Source: Chrysophaeum taylorii (lineage: Eukaryota; Sar; Pelagophyceae; Pelagomonadales; Pelagomonadaceae). Taken from it: a stretch of 64,000 nt of DNA. Below are positions 9,540-19,003 of this stretch, piece by piece. The notes beneath the pieces were generated by a model that worked only from the letters and a program-made list of their open reading frames with translations, had not been told where the DNA came from and ran no database searches. Position numbers and translations under genes: made by a program. The stretch spans positions 33,343-97,342 of the forward strand of contig JAQMWT010000015.1 of NCBI GenBank assembly GCA_029834535.1, given 5' to 3'. Within the stretch, counting starts at the first letter, position 1. Each line of letters starts with the position of its first letter.

Positions 9540-10627
9540 TTAAAGCCCGAGGAGGCGCGCGACCGCCCCGAGGATGGTGGTGACGCCGCCGACGATCGCG
9601 CACACCCGCACAATGAGGTGGGTCAGCGTGGGTCTGTGACGCGTGACCTGGACCATGAATGCCGAGAGGTCGTAGACCCAGAATACGCCCGGGAGAAGGG
9701 CCGTCGGGGCGTGGGCTCGCGCGTGGGCGTGGTGGTCGCGGTGCTCGACCGCCTCCTGCTGCTGCTGGAGGGGGCGGAACCGGTGCGTGAAAGAGTACCT
9801 CGTCGTGCGGAAGGGAGCCGCGCTTGGCGACGAGGTGTAGAGCGTCGGGACCAGCTTGATGAAGTACTGGTAGAGGCCCGTCGACTCGCGGCAGTTTTTA
9901 ACCATCCCCCTCAGCGGAAGCGCCATTCCCGGGTAAGGATCCCCAAAGGACAAGTCGTGGATGACGTGGCTCACGTTGAACGCGGGCGCGTCGGTCGGAT
10001 TGAACTGATGAATGAACCGATTGTCCCTTACCGTCGACTCGCCCAACGCGACGTGGAAATTGCCGCCAACTTTGTTTACCTCGAGCCACCCGGCCAAATT
10101 GCATCCCTTCGCCTCGTTGTGCTGCGCGCATTGCGGCGCGTTCCTCTTGACATCGCCCGTCGACCAGCCCTTGGCCGCGTAGGCTCGAGTCAACGACTCG
10201 CACGTGTCGCAGCATTTTAGCGTCGTCGTCTCGGCCCCGAAACACGACCCGCACTCCACGTTGGTCTCCTCCGGCTCCTCGATGATCCGACCCTCCCTCC
10301 ACCGCCGCTTCCGGACGTGCTGCTCCATGTAAGGGTGGTAATCCCCGGCGACGTCCATCGCGTCCAGGTGCACCTGACTACACTTAAGCGCCGGAAACGA
10401 CACGTTCAGCGTGATGTTCAGCCGCTCGCCCAGCGTCGTGTCGACGACCATGTGGTCCCGCTCCTCGACTCTCAGGTACGCTCGCACCTCGGACACCAGC
10501 AGCACGCCCATCACGGCATACCCAAAACGGGACAACTGTTTCGCCCTATCGGACGCTTCGGTGAACTCTCGCGCGACCTTCGAGTTGCTGTACACGTCCA
10601 GCGCCTTGACCACCTTGGCGATCCGCT

Positions 10628-10658
<31 letters not shown>

Positions 10659-10721
10659 ACTCGGCGCCGACGCACTCGCCGACGACGACAAGCTCCCGCG
10701 CTTTCGTAGACCCTCACTCAT
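9540..10721 (-). CDS. ERV46: Erv46/ERGIC3-type ER-Golgi cargo receptor
   Basis: A 393-residue protein. After a Ser-rich N-terminus encoded partly by a GAC/TCG microsatellite, an amphipathic segment with LDVYSNSK leads into TM1 (~64-82). The lumenal domain contains the family's conserved MVVDTTLGERLNI and MDVAGDYHPYMEQ segments and a redox-type CGSCFGAE...KCCDTC cluster (~155-170). TM2 is near the C-terminus (~365-390). Family role: with Erv41 it cycles in COPII/COPI vesicles and retrieves lumenal proteins to the ER. No dilysine tail is seen after TM2, so the annotated C-terminus may be short or retrieval may rely on a partner. Confidence 0.88.
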
Positions 10722-11727
10722 ACTTATCGCCTCTTCTCATGCCTAACCGCCCATTGTTGACGATGATGGTGCAAACCCAAACTTCGTTGGAAGAAGTCAT
10801 TCGGCGCGGCCAGCAGTGCCACCATATCATCAAGCGGCAGCACTACAACAGCGCCGAAGGGACGACTACGCCAGCAACCCCTCCAGCCAGAATCGGCCTC
10901 CTTGAAGCGGCGGCGGCTGCGCGTGAATGATGACCGCACGTTCTGCTGCCACCTTCGTGACCGTGCCGCTCTGGGACGCGTCACATCTCGGTAGCGAACC
11001 AGACATTCCACCTCTCTACCAGCAGCTCCGATTCAGGAAGATCCTCCGCCACAGTTCTCTCCTGCGCTGGACTTGCTCTGGCGTGGTAGCTGATACTTGC
11101 GTTGCGAGTTGCCTGTCTAAGGCCACGCTGCCGTCGTCATGGCGAGTATTTTCGCTCAACGTGGTGCGGCGGCGGCTCACTTCGACGCGTTTTCGGCGCG
11201 TTGCCCGGCGAACCTGAATCGGCCGGCGCTGGCTCGGCTGACGCGCTGCTGGTGAGAGAGGGGCTTGAAAAAACAGTGACAGATGGCGAACGAAAGGGAG
11301 CCGTCCAGCCAAAAAGTGCTGCTGGACATCATAACGGCTTCTCGAACTCAGTAGACGATGCGCGCTCGAGAGAGAGTCGAAGATCCGGTTGCGTTGGGGA
11401 GCCGTCGAAGAAGACTAGGTGTGGCGTGCTGGAGCTTGTGGAACGAGTGCAGTGCCGTGGTCTCGTCGTCACTGTCGGTCGACACACACCCGCCGCCGCA
11501 GTGTACACCACAAGAAGAATAAGTGGTGGTCTTCTCACCACCGTCAACATTCTTGCAGTCGACGTCATCAGAAATTGCAATCCTAAACCCTCATTGGGAG
11601 AAAAATGACACGATTTCTGGATGTGCGTAAGAGTCAAACGATTGATTTGCCACGTGTTAAGGGATGTAGGACATCAGAGAGTTTGCACGGAGGTTGAAAT
11701 CAATAATTTTGAAAGCTTGAAGCACAT
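10722..11727. other. 1-kb stretch without a supportable gene
   Basis: Codon statistics change here: GC drops and no frame stays open with conserved-looking sequence. A 63-codon plus ORF (10739..10930) begins 18 bp from the divergent Erv46 start and could be a small gene or a leader, but I see no family signature. Confidence 0.4.
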
Positions 11728-12084
11728 ATGGCGGAAGCTGTCATCTCGGAGACAAGGTCGGGTCGCTGGAGGTACATCTGCAACACGCCGCTGGGTGTCC
11801 ACTTTTCGAACACGACGACGAAACCTCAGATGACGATTCCCGCCTACGGCACTCGGGACGTCGAGGAATGGAAGCAGGTGCTCCGGGAGGCCGGGTATGT
11901 ACCGGGAGGCAGCGATTTCGTCGGTCGCGACGCGTACGTGAAAAGAACCGAAGCACAATCGGCGCTAGAGAGACGAAGGCGCCCTTCTTTTTGGCAGCGG
12001 CTAGCGATCCGCCGCCAGACTTCGGCGCCCGTACCCTCATCTCGGCGGGCTTTCGAACCCAAGCGCCACAAGTCGTACCTCTAA
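11728..12084 (+). CDS. Hypothetical protein, 118 residues
   Basis: An ATG-initiated frame of 118 residues. The first ~75 residues look protein-like, with aromatic and Gly-rich segments WRYICNTPLGVHFSN and a WKQVLREAGYVPGGSDF helix-turn stretch. The rest is Arg/Ser-rich and may be a frame running on past the true end. The antisense frame across the same bases is longer but compositionally implausible. I do not recognise the family. Confidence 0.35.
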   Translation: MAEAVISETRSGRWRYICNTPLGVHFSNTTTKPQMTIPAYGTRDVEEWKQVLREAGYVPGGSDFVGRDAYVKRTEAQSALERRRRPSFWQRLAIRRQTSAPVPSSRRAFEPKRHKSYL

Positions 12085-12472
12085 TGCGCCCTACGAGTCG
12101 TACCTCTAATAAGGACCTTGCTCGCGACACGTTGTTGCGACAAAAGAAAGAAAGAAAGAACAAACGAACAAACAAACCCCTGTTGGTGCCGTCGACGACA
12201 CCACGCGCTGTGTCGACCGACCGACCGACCGACCGACCGCTTACCTCCTCCGTTCTTCGTTTGTTCTGGGTACGAAACGCCTGCCTCTGGGTATGTTGTT
12301 GGTGATGTAAGAGGCGGCTGCTATAAAGCAAAAGGGGTTCCCCGGACAGCAGCAGCAGCAGCAGCAGCAACTCCAGGGAGAGGAGAGTTGTGTTGTGCCT
12401 GGCCCTGGAAGGCCCGAAATTTTTTACCGGTCGCAGTATCCTCCCGGAAGCAACGAGGGTTTGAGACAAGCG
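12085..12472. repeat. Intergenic region with GACC and CAG microsatellites
   Basis: There is no gene here. A duplicated TACGAGTCGTACCTCTAATA-like segment lies near 12070-12110, an AAAG/AACA-rich tract near 12143-12176, a GACC repeat near 12217-12240, and a CAG repeat of about 7 units at 12349-12369. The region is the upstream flank of the plastid-targeted gene. Confidence 0.5.
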
Positions 12473-13117
12473 ATGACTCCCCGTCGCAGCGGGTGTTGTG
12501 TGTTGTTGGTCGCGCTTCCAGCGTGTTGGGCGCTCGCACCCGGCGCGCGGCTCGAGGTCCCCAGACGCGCGCTCCCTGCGGTGTTCGTGCCCCTGCCGGC
12601 GCTCGCCGAAGGCGAAACCGAGTCGCGGGACTGCAACGAAGCTGTTTATCTCGTGCTTCGAGTCCAGGAGGCAGCGCAGCAGGAGACGCGCCTCGTCAAG
12701 TCCGGCAAGTTCAAGGATCTTCAGCGCGCAAACGTCAAGTTCGCGATCACGTTGATGCTGAAGAACTACGGGTTGCTGGACGCGGTGACGTCGGCGTCGC
12801 TGTTGTCGAGCGAGTCGTTCGAGGCGTCGCAAGCCGGCAAGGAGGCAGTCGAGGCGTTGCAGCAAATCCTCGAGTACTTCGACTCGTCGGCGCGCAGCCT
12901 CAACGTCGAGACCTTGAGCGGCGACAAGCTCGACTTTGTGGTCAAGGCCCTCGACGCTGCTGACCGTCGGATTTCCACGTTTCTCTCGTTGCTTCCTGAC
13001 TCGGAAGTCGAAAGAGCGAAAAAAGTTATTCTCCTCGAAAATAAAAAGAACCTCGAAGAGTACGAGATGGCCTTACCAGGCGAATCCTATCTCAATCCCG
13101 CTCCGAAAACCGCGTAA
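12473..13117 (+). CDS. Probable thylakoid-lumen protein (TL16/MPH2-like) with bipartite targeting presequence
   Basis: A 214-residue protein. The ATG at 12473 is followed by a hydrophobic signal peptide ending CWA|LAPGAR. A short transit-peptide-like stretch follows, then a twin-arginine lumen signal (VPRRALPAVFVPLPALA) ending in an ALA cleavage motif at about residue 48. That layered presequence is what a protein needs to enter a secondary plastid and then its thylakoid lumen. The mature part is helical and contains SGKFKDLQRANVKFAITLML and LKNYGLLD, which resemble the small plant/algal lumen family that includes the 16.5-kDa protein linked to photosystem II repair. That family assignment is from memory of pattern and is tentative; the targeting inference is stronger. 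An upstream in-frame ATG (12395) would destroy the signal peptide. Confidence 0.6.
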   Translation: MTPRRSGCCVLLVALPACWALAPGARLEVPRRALPAVFVPLPALAEGETESRDCNEAVYLVLRVQEAAQQETRLVKSGKFKDLQRANVKFAITLMLKNYGLLDAVTSASLLSSESFEASQAGKEAVEALQQILEYFDSSARSLNVETLSGDKLDFVVKALDAADRRISTFLSLLPDSEVERAKKVILLENKKNLEEYEMALPGESYLNPAPKTA

Positions 13118-13956
13118 CATATCTCTGATTTTTTTATACGGGGCGATCGGGATAAGAAGAAGGAAGTTCCCGTCTTTTGGGTCGAGCCTAGATCTCGAGC
13201 GTCCACCCCTAGTGTCGCCGCCGCGGAAACCGCAAGGGCGGGAGTAAGCTGTAATTAGTCCCTCTCTCATCTTCCTAACTACTAATCGACAGATGTTTGT
13301 CTGTTTGTTTGTTTGTCTGTCTGTCTTTAAATGTCGACTGCTAAGAGGGGGGGGTGTGTGTGGGGAGCATGAAGGATGTGGGTGGGTTTGTGGGGTAGGA
13401 GGGATGTGCCTGACGGGCGGAGATAAGTACGCGGGACCTAGTCGGGGTCATCGCCGAGGCGTGGGGCAGGCGAAGAGAGGACGGGCCCCGCCCGTAGGTC
13501 GTACGCATGCTGCCGCCGGACGTATGTGCGACGAAGGGTGACGTCCTGCTGGGATCGGGCGGCCTGGGCGGGGTTCCCCGAGGCGGCGACATGGGTGAGG
13601 GCGGTGAGGGCACAGCGAGCCCGGCCTAATGCGTTGGCGATCCCCCACTCACGGTAGATGCGGCGAGTTTGGGCCGCCTTTGCTAGGGTCGGATAAGAAA
13701 GTTCGTACGAGCCGTTAACTATGTTTCAGTTTGTACTAAGACATACTCAACGGATCGCTGAGCTATGTTCATTTGTACTCAAGCAGTATGTGCCGCCACG
13801 CCGCGAGATCGTCGCGATGGAACTAGTCCCCATAGTGAAGTCGGCATCCTTTCGTCCCCTCACGCAAAAAAAGGGAAAAGCCCACGCGTTGTAGGACCCG
13901 TCGTTGCGGCGCGGGCTAGTCTCGTTTTCTTATCCGACCCTAGGCTTTGCCTCTTT
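13118..13956. repeat. Left flank of the tandem array: TTTG/TCTG microsatellite and unit-end fragment
   Basis: No gene is visible. At 13275-13326 the sequence CTAACTACTAATCGAC followed by compound TTTG/TCTG repeats is the same as the 3' end of each ~1-kb array unit downstream (14925, 15965 and 17027). It is therefore a detached unit end marking the old left edge of the array. The rest is G-rich non-coding sequence and the MITE-like element described separately. Confidence 0.55.
13683..13943. mobile_element. MITE-like element with 18-bp perfect terminal inverted repeats
   Basis: CTAGGGTCGGATAAGAAA at 13683-13700 is exactly the reverse complement of 13926-13943, bounding a 261-bp non-coding segment. 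Size and structure fit a miniature inverted-repeat transposable element. A target duplication is not clear: CTTTG-like bases occur on both sides (~13678-13682 and ~13945-13949) but are not in perfect register. Confidence 0.5.
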
Positions 13957-14019
13957 TCGATTTAGGGTAAGGATCAGGTAGGCGCGAGAGTAAGGATCAG
14001 GTACGCGCGAGAGCCAGAC

Positions 14020-14600
14020 AGTGATCCTATCCTCCAAGCCGTCTACGGCGACCTCGCAGACTGTTTCCACGACCCGCGGCGGCTCTTTCAGCGCGCCATT
14101 CTCACGCCCCGTCGAAACGATGTTGTCGATGCTGACAACGCGCGCATGACCGCGGCCTTTTTTTTCCCAGAGACGAGGCGTCGGAGTTCTTTTCGGCTGA
14201 CTAGGTTGGGTCGGAAGACGACGCCTCGCTCTTTACAGTAGAGTTTTCAACTCCCTGACAACCAACGGGATGCTGACTTTGAGCGCGAGCTTAAGGTCTT
14301 CGCAACCTCGACCCGTCGCACGGCCACTGCAACGGTGCCAGATACATGATCGATCGTGTCGTTGTCACCGAGGCTCCTCCAACCTGTATCCCTTAAGGCC
14401 CGCCTACGCCAAACGATCAACAAGAGCCAGGGCCAGACGCCCCGCGAGGTCGGCGTCCTCTTTCCCAAGCCCGTCTTCTGCCACGTCTCTATGTGGCTCT
14501 CTGTAGATCGGCATCCCCGAGGATATACTCATCTGGGTCGACGACTCCACCCTACCCCACACGTGCTGCGCAATACCGATAAGCCCCCTCCCGGCGTTTA
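14020..14600 (+). pseudogene. Helitron Pif1-like helicase C-terminal remnant, unit 1
   Basis: Reading across frames gives the order of conserved Helitron helicase blocks: FQRAILTPR with DVVDADNAR (domain V region), FFSAD and EDDASL, NSLTTNGM, PLRPAYA, then TINKSQGQTPREVG and a QLYVALSR-like end, here altered by a deletion before the VAL segment. The blocks lie in different frames and an in-frame stop interrupts the SAD block, so it cannot make protein. No Rep HUH nuclease or N-terminal helicase motifs are present. Confidence 0.75.
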
Positions 14601-15039
14601 CACGCGCACTATAGGTGAACTTACTGGGACCACGTGAACTTACTGGGGTTTAGGTGAACTGAGTGACCAGGTGAAACTGGGACCAGGTGAACATACTGGG
14701 GTTTTTAGAGTAAATGGCTTTTAGAGTAAACTCAAAGGTTGGCGGCGCGTGCGGATCAAAGCAGCTTAGATTGGTGGAGGCGAGAGCGACGAGCTCAAAG
14801 GAGTTGGTGTGAGGTAGGTGAACTTACTGACCAGGTGAACTTATATGAAACTTACTGGGACCAGGTGAACTTACTGGGGTTAGAGATTGGGACTAGGTGA
14901 ACTTACTGGCCTGCACTTGTCCTAACTACTAATCGACAGATGTTTGTCTGTCTGTCTGTTTGTTTGTTTGTCCCTCGATTTAGGGTAAGGATCAGGTAGG
15001 CGCGAGAGTAAGGATCAGGTAGGCGCGAGAGCCAGACAG

Positions 15040-15620
15040 TGATCCTCCAAGCCGTCTACGGCGACCTCGCAGACTATTTCCACGACCCGCGGCGGCTCTT
15101 TCAGCGCGCCATTCTCACGCCCCGTCGAAACGATGTTGTCGATGCTGACAACGCGCGCATGACCGCGGCCTTTTTTTCCCGGAGACGAGGCGTCGGAGTT
15201 CTTTTCGGCTGACTAGGCTGGGTCGGAAGACGACGCCTCGCTCTTTACAGTAGAGTTTTCAACTCCCTGACAACCAACGGCATGCTGACTTTGATCGCGA
15301 GCTTAATGTCTTCGCAACCTCGACCCGTCGCACGGCCACTGCAACGGTACCAGATACATGATCGATCGTGTCGTTGTCACCGAGGCTCCTCCAACCTGTA
15401 TCCCTTAAGGCCCGCCTACGCCAAACGATCAACAAGAGCCAGGGCCAGACGCCCCGCGAGGTCGGCGTCCTCTTTCCCAAGCCCGTCTTCTGCCACGTCC
15501 AGCTCTACGTGGCTCTCTGTCGATCGGCAACCCCGAGGATATACTCATCTGGGTCGACGACTCCACCCTACCCCACACGTGCTGCGCAATACCGATAAGC
15601 CCCCTCCCGGCGTCTACACG
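15040..15620 (+). pseudogene. Helitron Pif1-like helicase C-terminal remnant, unit 2
   Basis: This has the same block order as unit 1. The last block is better preserved: TINKSQGQTPREVGVLFPKP followed by QLYVALCRSA on one frame (about 15424-15530), which matches the Helitron motif TINKSQGQT...GQLYVALSR. Frame changes between blocks remain. Confidence 0.75.
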
Positions 15621-16081
15621 CGCACTGTAGGTGAACTTACTGGGACCAGGTGAACTTACTGGGGTTGGAGATTGGGACTAGGTGAGCTGAGTGACCAGGT
15701 GAAACTGGGACCAGGTGAACATACTGGGGTTTTTAGAGTAAAGGGTTTTTAGAGTAAACTCAAAGGTTGGCGGCGCGTGCGGATCAAAGCAGCTTAGATT
15801 GGCGGAGGCGAGAGCGACGAGCTCAAAGGAGTTGGTGTGAGCTAGGTGAACTTACTGTCAATAATAATACTGACCAGGTGAACTTATATGAAACTTACTG
15901 GGACCAGGTGAACTTACTGGGGTTAGAGATTGGGACTAGGTGAACTTACTGGCCTGCACTTGTCCTAACTACTAATCGACAGATGTTTGTCTGTCTGTCT
16001 GTTTGTTTGTTTGTCCCTCGATTTAGGGTAAGGATCAGGTAGGCGCGAGAGTAAGGATCAGGTAGGCGCGAGAGCCAGACA

Positions 16082-16660
16082 GTGATCCTCCAAGCCGTCT
16101 ACCTCGCAGACTATTTCCACGACCCGCGGCGGCGCTTTCAGCGCGCCATTCTCACGCCCCGTCGAAACGATGTTGTCGATGCTGACAACGCGCGCATGAC
16201 CGCGGCCTTTTTTTCCCGGAGACGAGGCGTCGGAGTTCTTTTCGGCCGACTAGGTTGGGTCGGAAGACGACGCCTCGCTCTTTACAGTAGAGTTTTCAAC
16301 TCCCTGACAACCAACGGCATGCTGACTTTGATCGCGAGCTTAAAGTCTTCGCAACCTCGACCCGTCGCACGGCCACTGCATCGGTACCAGATACATGATC
16401 GATCGTGTCGTTGTCACCGAGGCTCCTCCAACCTGTATCCCGTAAGGCCCGCCGACGCCAAACGATCACCAAGAGCCAGGGCCAGACGCCCCGCGAGGTC
16501 GGCGTCCTCTTGCCCAAGCCCGTCTTCTGCCACGTCCAGCTCTACGTGGCTCTCTGTCGATCGGCAACCCCGAGGATATCCTCTTCTGAGTCGACGACTC
16601 CACCCTACCCCACACGTGCTGCGCAATACCGATAAGCCCCCTCCCGGCGTCTACACGCGC
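16082..16660 (+). pseudogene. Helitron Pif1-like helicase C-terminal remnant, unit 3
   Basis: A 208-codon frame runs from 16082 through the first blocks (FQRAILTPR, NSLTTNGM) because the in-frame stop found in units 1 and 2 (GGCTGA) is GGCCGA here. The frame is still wrong for the later blocks. TITKSQGQTPREVGV and QLYVALCR lie in a second frame (about 16466-16560). Confidence 0.75.
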
Positions 16661-17127
16661 ACTGTAGGTGAACTTACTGGGCCAGGTGAACTTACTGGAA
16701 CCAGGTGAACTTACTGTTAGAGATTGGGACTAGGTGAAAGTAGTGACCAGGTGAACTTACTGGGACCAAGTGAACTTACTATTTTTAGAGTAAACTCAAA
16801 GGTTAGCGGCGTGTGCGGATCAAAGCAGCTTAGATTGGCGAGGTGAGAGCGACGAGCTCAAAGGAGAGGGGTGAGTGGATGTGAGCGAGCACGAGTGGGC
16901 TTACGCCGAACTTACTGAGGTTAGAGATTGGGACTAGGTGAACTTACTGGGACCAGGTGAACTTACTGGGGTTAGAGATTGGGACTAGGTGAACTTACTG
17001 GCGAACTTACTGGCCTGCACTTGTCCTAACTACTAATCGACAGATGTTTGTCTGTTTGTCTGTCCCTCGATTTAGGGTAAGGATCAGGTAGGCGCGAGAG
17101 TAAGGATCAGGTAGGCGCGAGAGCCAG

Positions 17128-17715
17128 ACAGTGATCCTCCAAGCCGTCTATGGCGACCTCGCAGACTATTTCCACGAACCGCGGCGGCTCTTTCAGCCAG
17201 CGCGCCATTCTCACGCCCCGTCGAAACGATGTTGTCGATGCTGACAACGCGCGCATGACCGCGGCCTTTTTTTCCCGGAGACGAGGCGTCGGAGTTCTTT
17301 TAGGCAGACTAGGTTGGGTCGGAAGACGACGCCTCGCTCTTTACAGTCGAGTTTTCGACTCCTTGACAACCAACGGCATGCTGGCTTTGAGCGCGAGCTT
17401 AAGGTCTTCGCAATCTCGACCCGTCGCACGGCCACTGCAACGGTACTAGATACATGATCGATCGTGTCGTGTCACCGAGGCTCCTCCAACCTGTATCCCT
17501 TAAGGCCCGCCGACGCCAAACGATCACCAAGAGCCAGGGCCAGACGCCCCGCGAGGTCGGCGTCCTCTCGCCCAAGCCCGTCTTCAGTCACGTCCAGCTC
17601 TACGTGGCTCTCTGTCGATCGGCAACCCCGGGGATATGCTCTTCTGAGTCGACGACTCCACCCTACCCCACACGTGCTACGCAATACCTATAAGCCCCCT
17701 CCCGGCGTCTACACG
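17128..17715 (+). pseudogene. Helitron Pif1-like helicase C-terminal remnant, unit 4
   Basis: The last unit has the same blocks with a 4-nt expansion near 17195 (CAGCCAGCGC) and a one-base loss near 17471 relative to its siblings. The TITKSQGQTPREVGV and QLYVALCR blocks (about 17520-17615) remain readable. Confidence 0.72.
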
Positions 17716-18028
17716 CGCACTATAGGTGAACTTACTGGGACCACGTGAACTTACTGGAACCAGGTGAACTTGCGGAGGTTTGAGATTGGGATTAGGTGAA
17801 CTTAGTGACAAGGTGAACTTACTGAGACCAAGTGCAAACTTACTGAGGCTTTTAGAATAAACTCAAAGCTTAGCGGCGTGTGCGGGTCAAAGCAGCTTAT
17901 TGGCGGGGGTGACGGCGACGAGCTCGAAGGAAAGTGGATGTGAGCACGAGTGGGTTTACACCGAATTTACTGGGGTTAGAGATTGGGACTAGGTGAACTT
18001 ACTGGCGAACTTACTGGCCTGCACTTGT

Positions 18029-19003
18029 ACCCCCTAAGAATCAGAGAGCCGGAGTGCGTTGAGCGCTTTTGCGGACGCGGGCGTGACTGCGACCTCGCGC
18101 GAGTAGCATTTCTTGCGCCCTTGAGTCTTGACGAGTAGTTTTGACTTCGATATATTGATGATGCGCTCCGGAGGTGTGTACCATCGCGAAGCAAGGGAGA
18201 TCGCGAGGCTGCGAGAAAAGGCGGCCCTATATGCGTGGAACCTTTCTGCGCGCCCTGAGCTCAAGGACGCGGATTGACGTCGTCGTTTTGCTGGCGGGTG
18301 CACGCGTCAACAAGTAGAGGCCAATTGCGGCTGCACTTTCGCATTTCTAGTAGGCGAGAGTCTTCGTCATTCCGACGATGGAAGCTTCGAGAAGATCAAG
18401 AGATGAACAGCTTCTCCCCTTCCACAGCTGTCAGCTGCGCGCTTTTGGCTTACAGCTCGGCCCCTTAGCCTGATCGCGAACCGCCCGGTTGCAATGGAGT
18501 GAACCTTGCGAGGGCATCCGTCCTTCCGGCATACGTTCGCATCACGCCCGGGTCCCGTTGGGAGCCGGGACGTTCGCAGTGGGACGGGTTATAACCGAGG
18601 ACGCAGAAGGAAACGTCGGAATGATGAGTTGGTTGTCGGTCAAATCGCGCGCGACGATCGAGTCCTCCAGGTTGTTTGTTGCTGGTGACCGACGGCCTCG
18701 AAGAAGAAGACCGAACAACAACTTATAGTAGTAGTGACGGGAGGTTTTCTTTCTTTCCAGACTGTGCGAGTGTCAACAGCGCGCGTGCGGGCTGGAGATG
18801 TGCAAACTGCCCGCGACGCGATACACACTGATCCACCTCTCCTCTCGATGCATCGGGCTGCTGCTGCTGCTGCTGCTGCAGATCCTTCACGTTCGTACGA
18901 GACCACTGGTGGTAGTTAGTATCGATAGTGGTCGATCAGATAGGTGGTGTCTGGAGCGCAGCCAAAAATGGCTGGCTTTATAACTGTAATATAAAGTGTG
19001 CTG
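18029..19003. other. Spacer after the array, no supportable gene
   Basis: A minus-strand open frame (18034..18303) with a basic, Ser-rich product has no ATG at its start and no recognised family. A CTG/GCT trinucleotide repeat lies at 18857-18880. The rest is unremarkable 3' flank of the LRR-kinase gene. Confidence 0.4.

Larger units (their letters stand above)
13957..18028 (+). repeat. Tandem array of four ~1-kb units with Helitron-helicase remnants
   Basis: Four head-to-tail units start with TCGATTTAGGGTAAGGATC at 13957, 14975, 16018 and 17067 (lengths about 1018, 1043, 1049 and 962 bp). Each has the same order: two GTAAGGATCAGGTA-type direct repeats, ~570 bp encoding a broken Pif1-like helicase C-terminus, a minisatellite built on AGGTGAACTTACTGG, a ~100-bp block with AAACTCAAAGGTT and GCAGCTTAGATTGG, a second minisatellite, and a CTAACTACTAATCGAC end with TCTG/TTTG repeats. 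The last unit lacks that end. Units differ by substitutions and small indels, so the array is not a very recent expansion. Confidence 0.85.

Noticed and set aside
14610-18020. CRISPR-like array of AGGTGAACTTACTGG repeats
   Set aside because: Spacers are neither unique nor uniform, the setting is eukaryotic, and the repeats belong to a transposon-derived unit.
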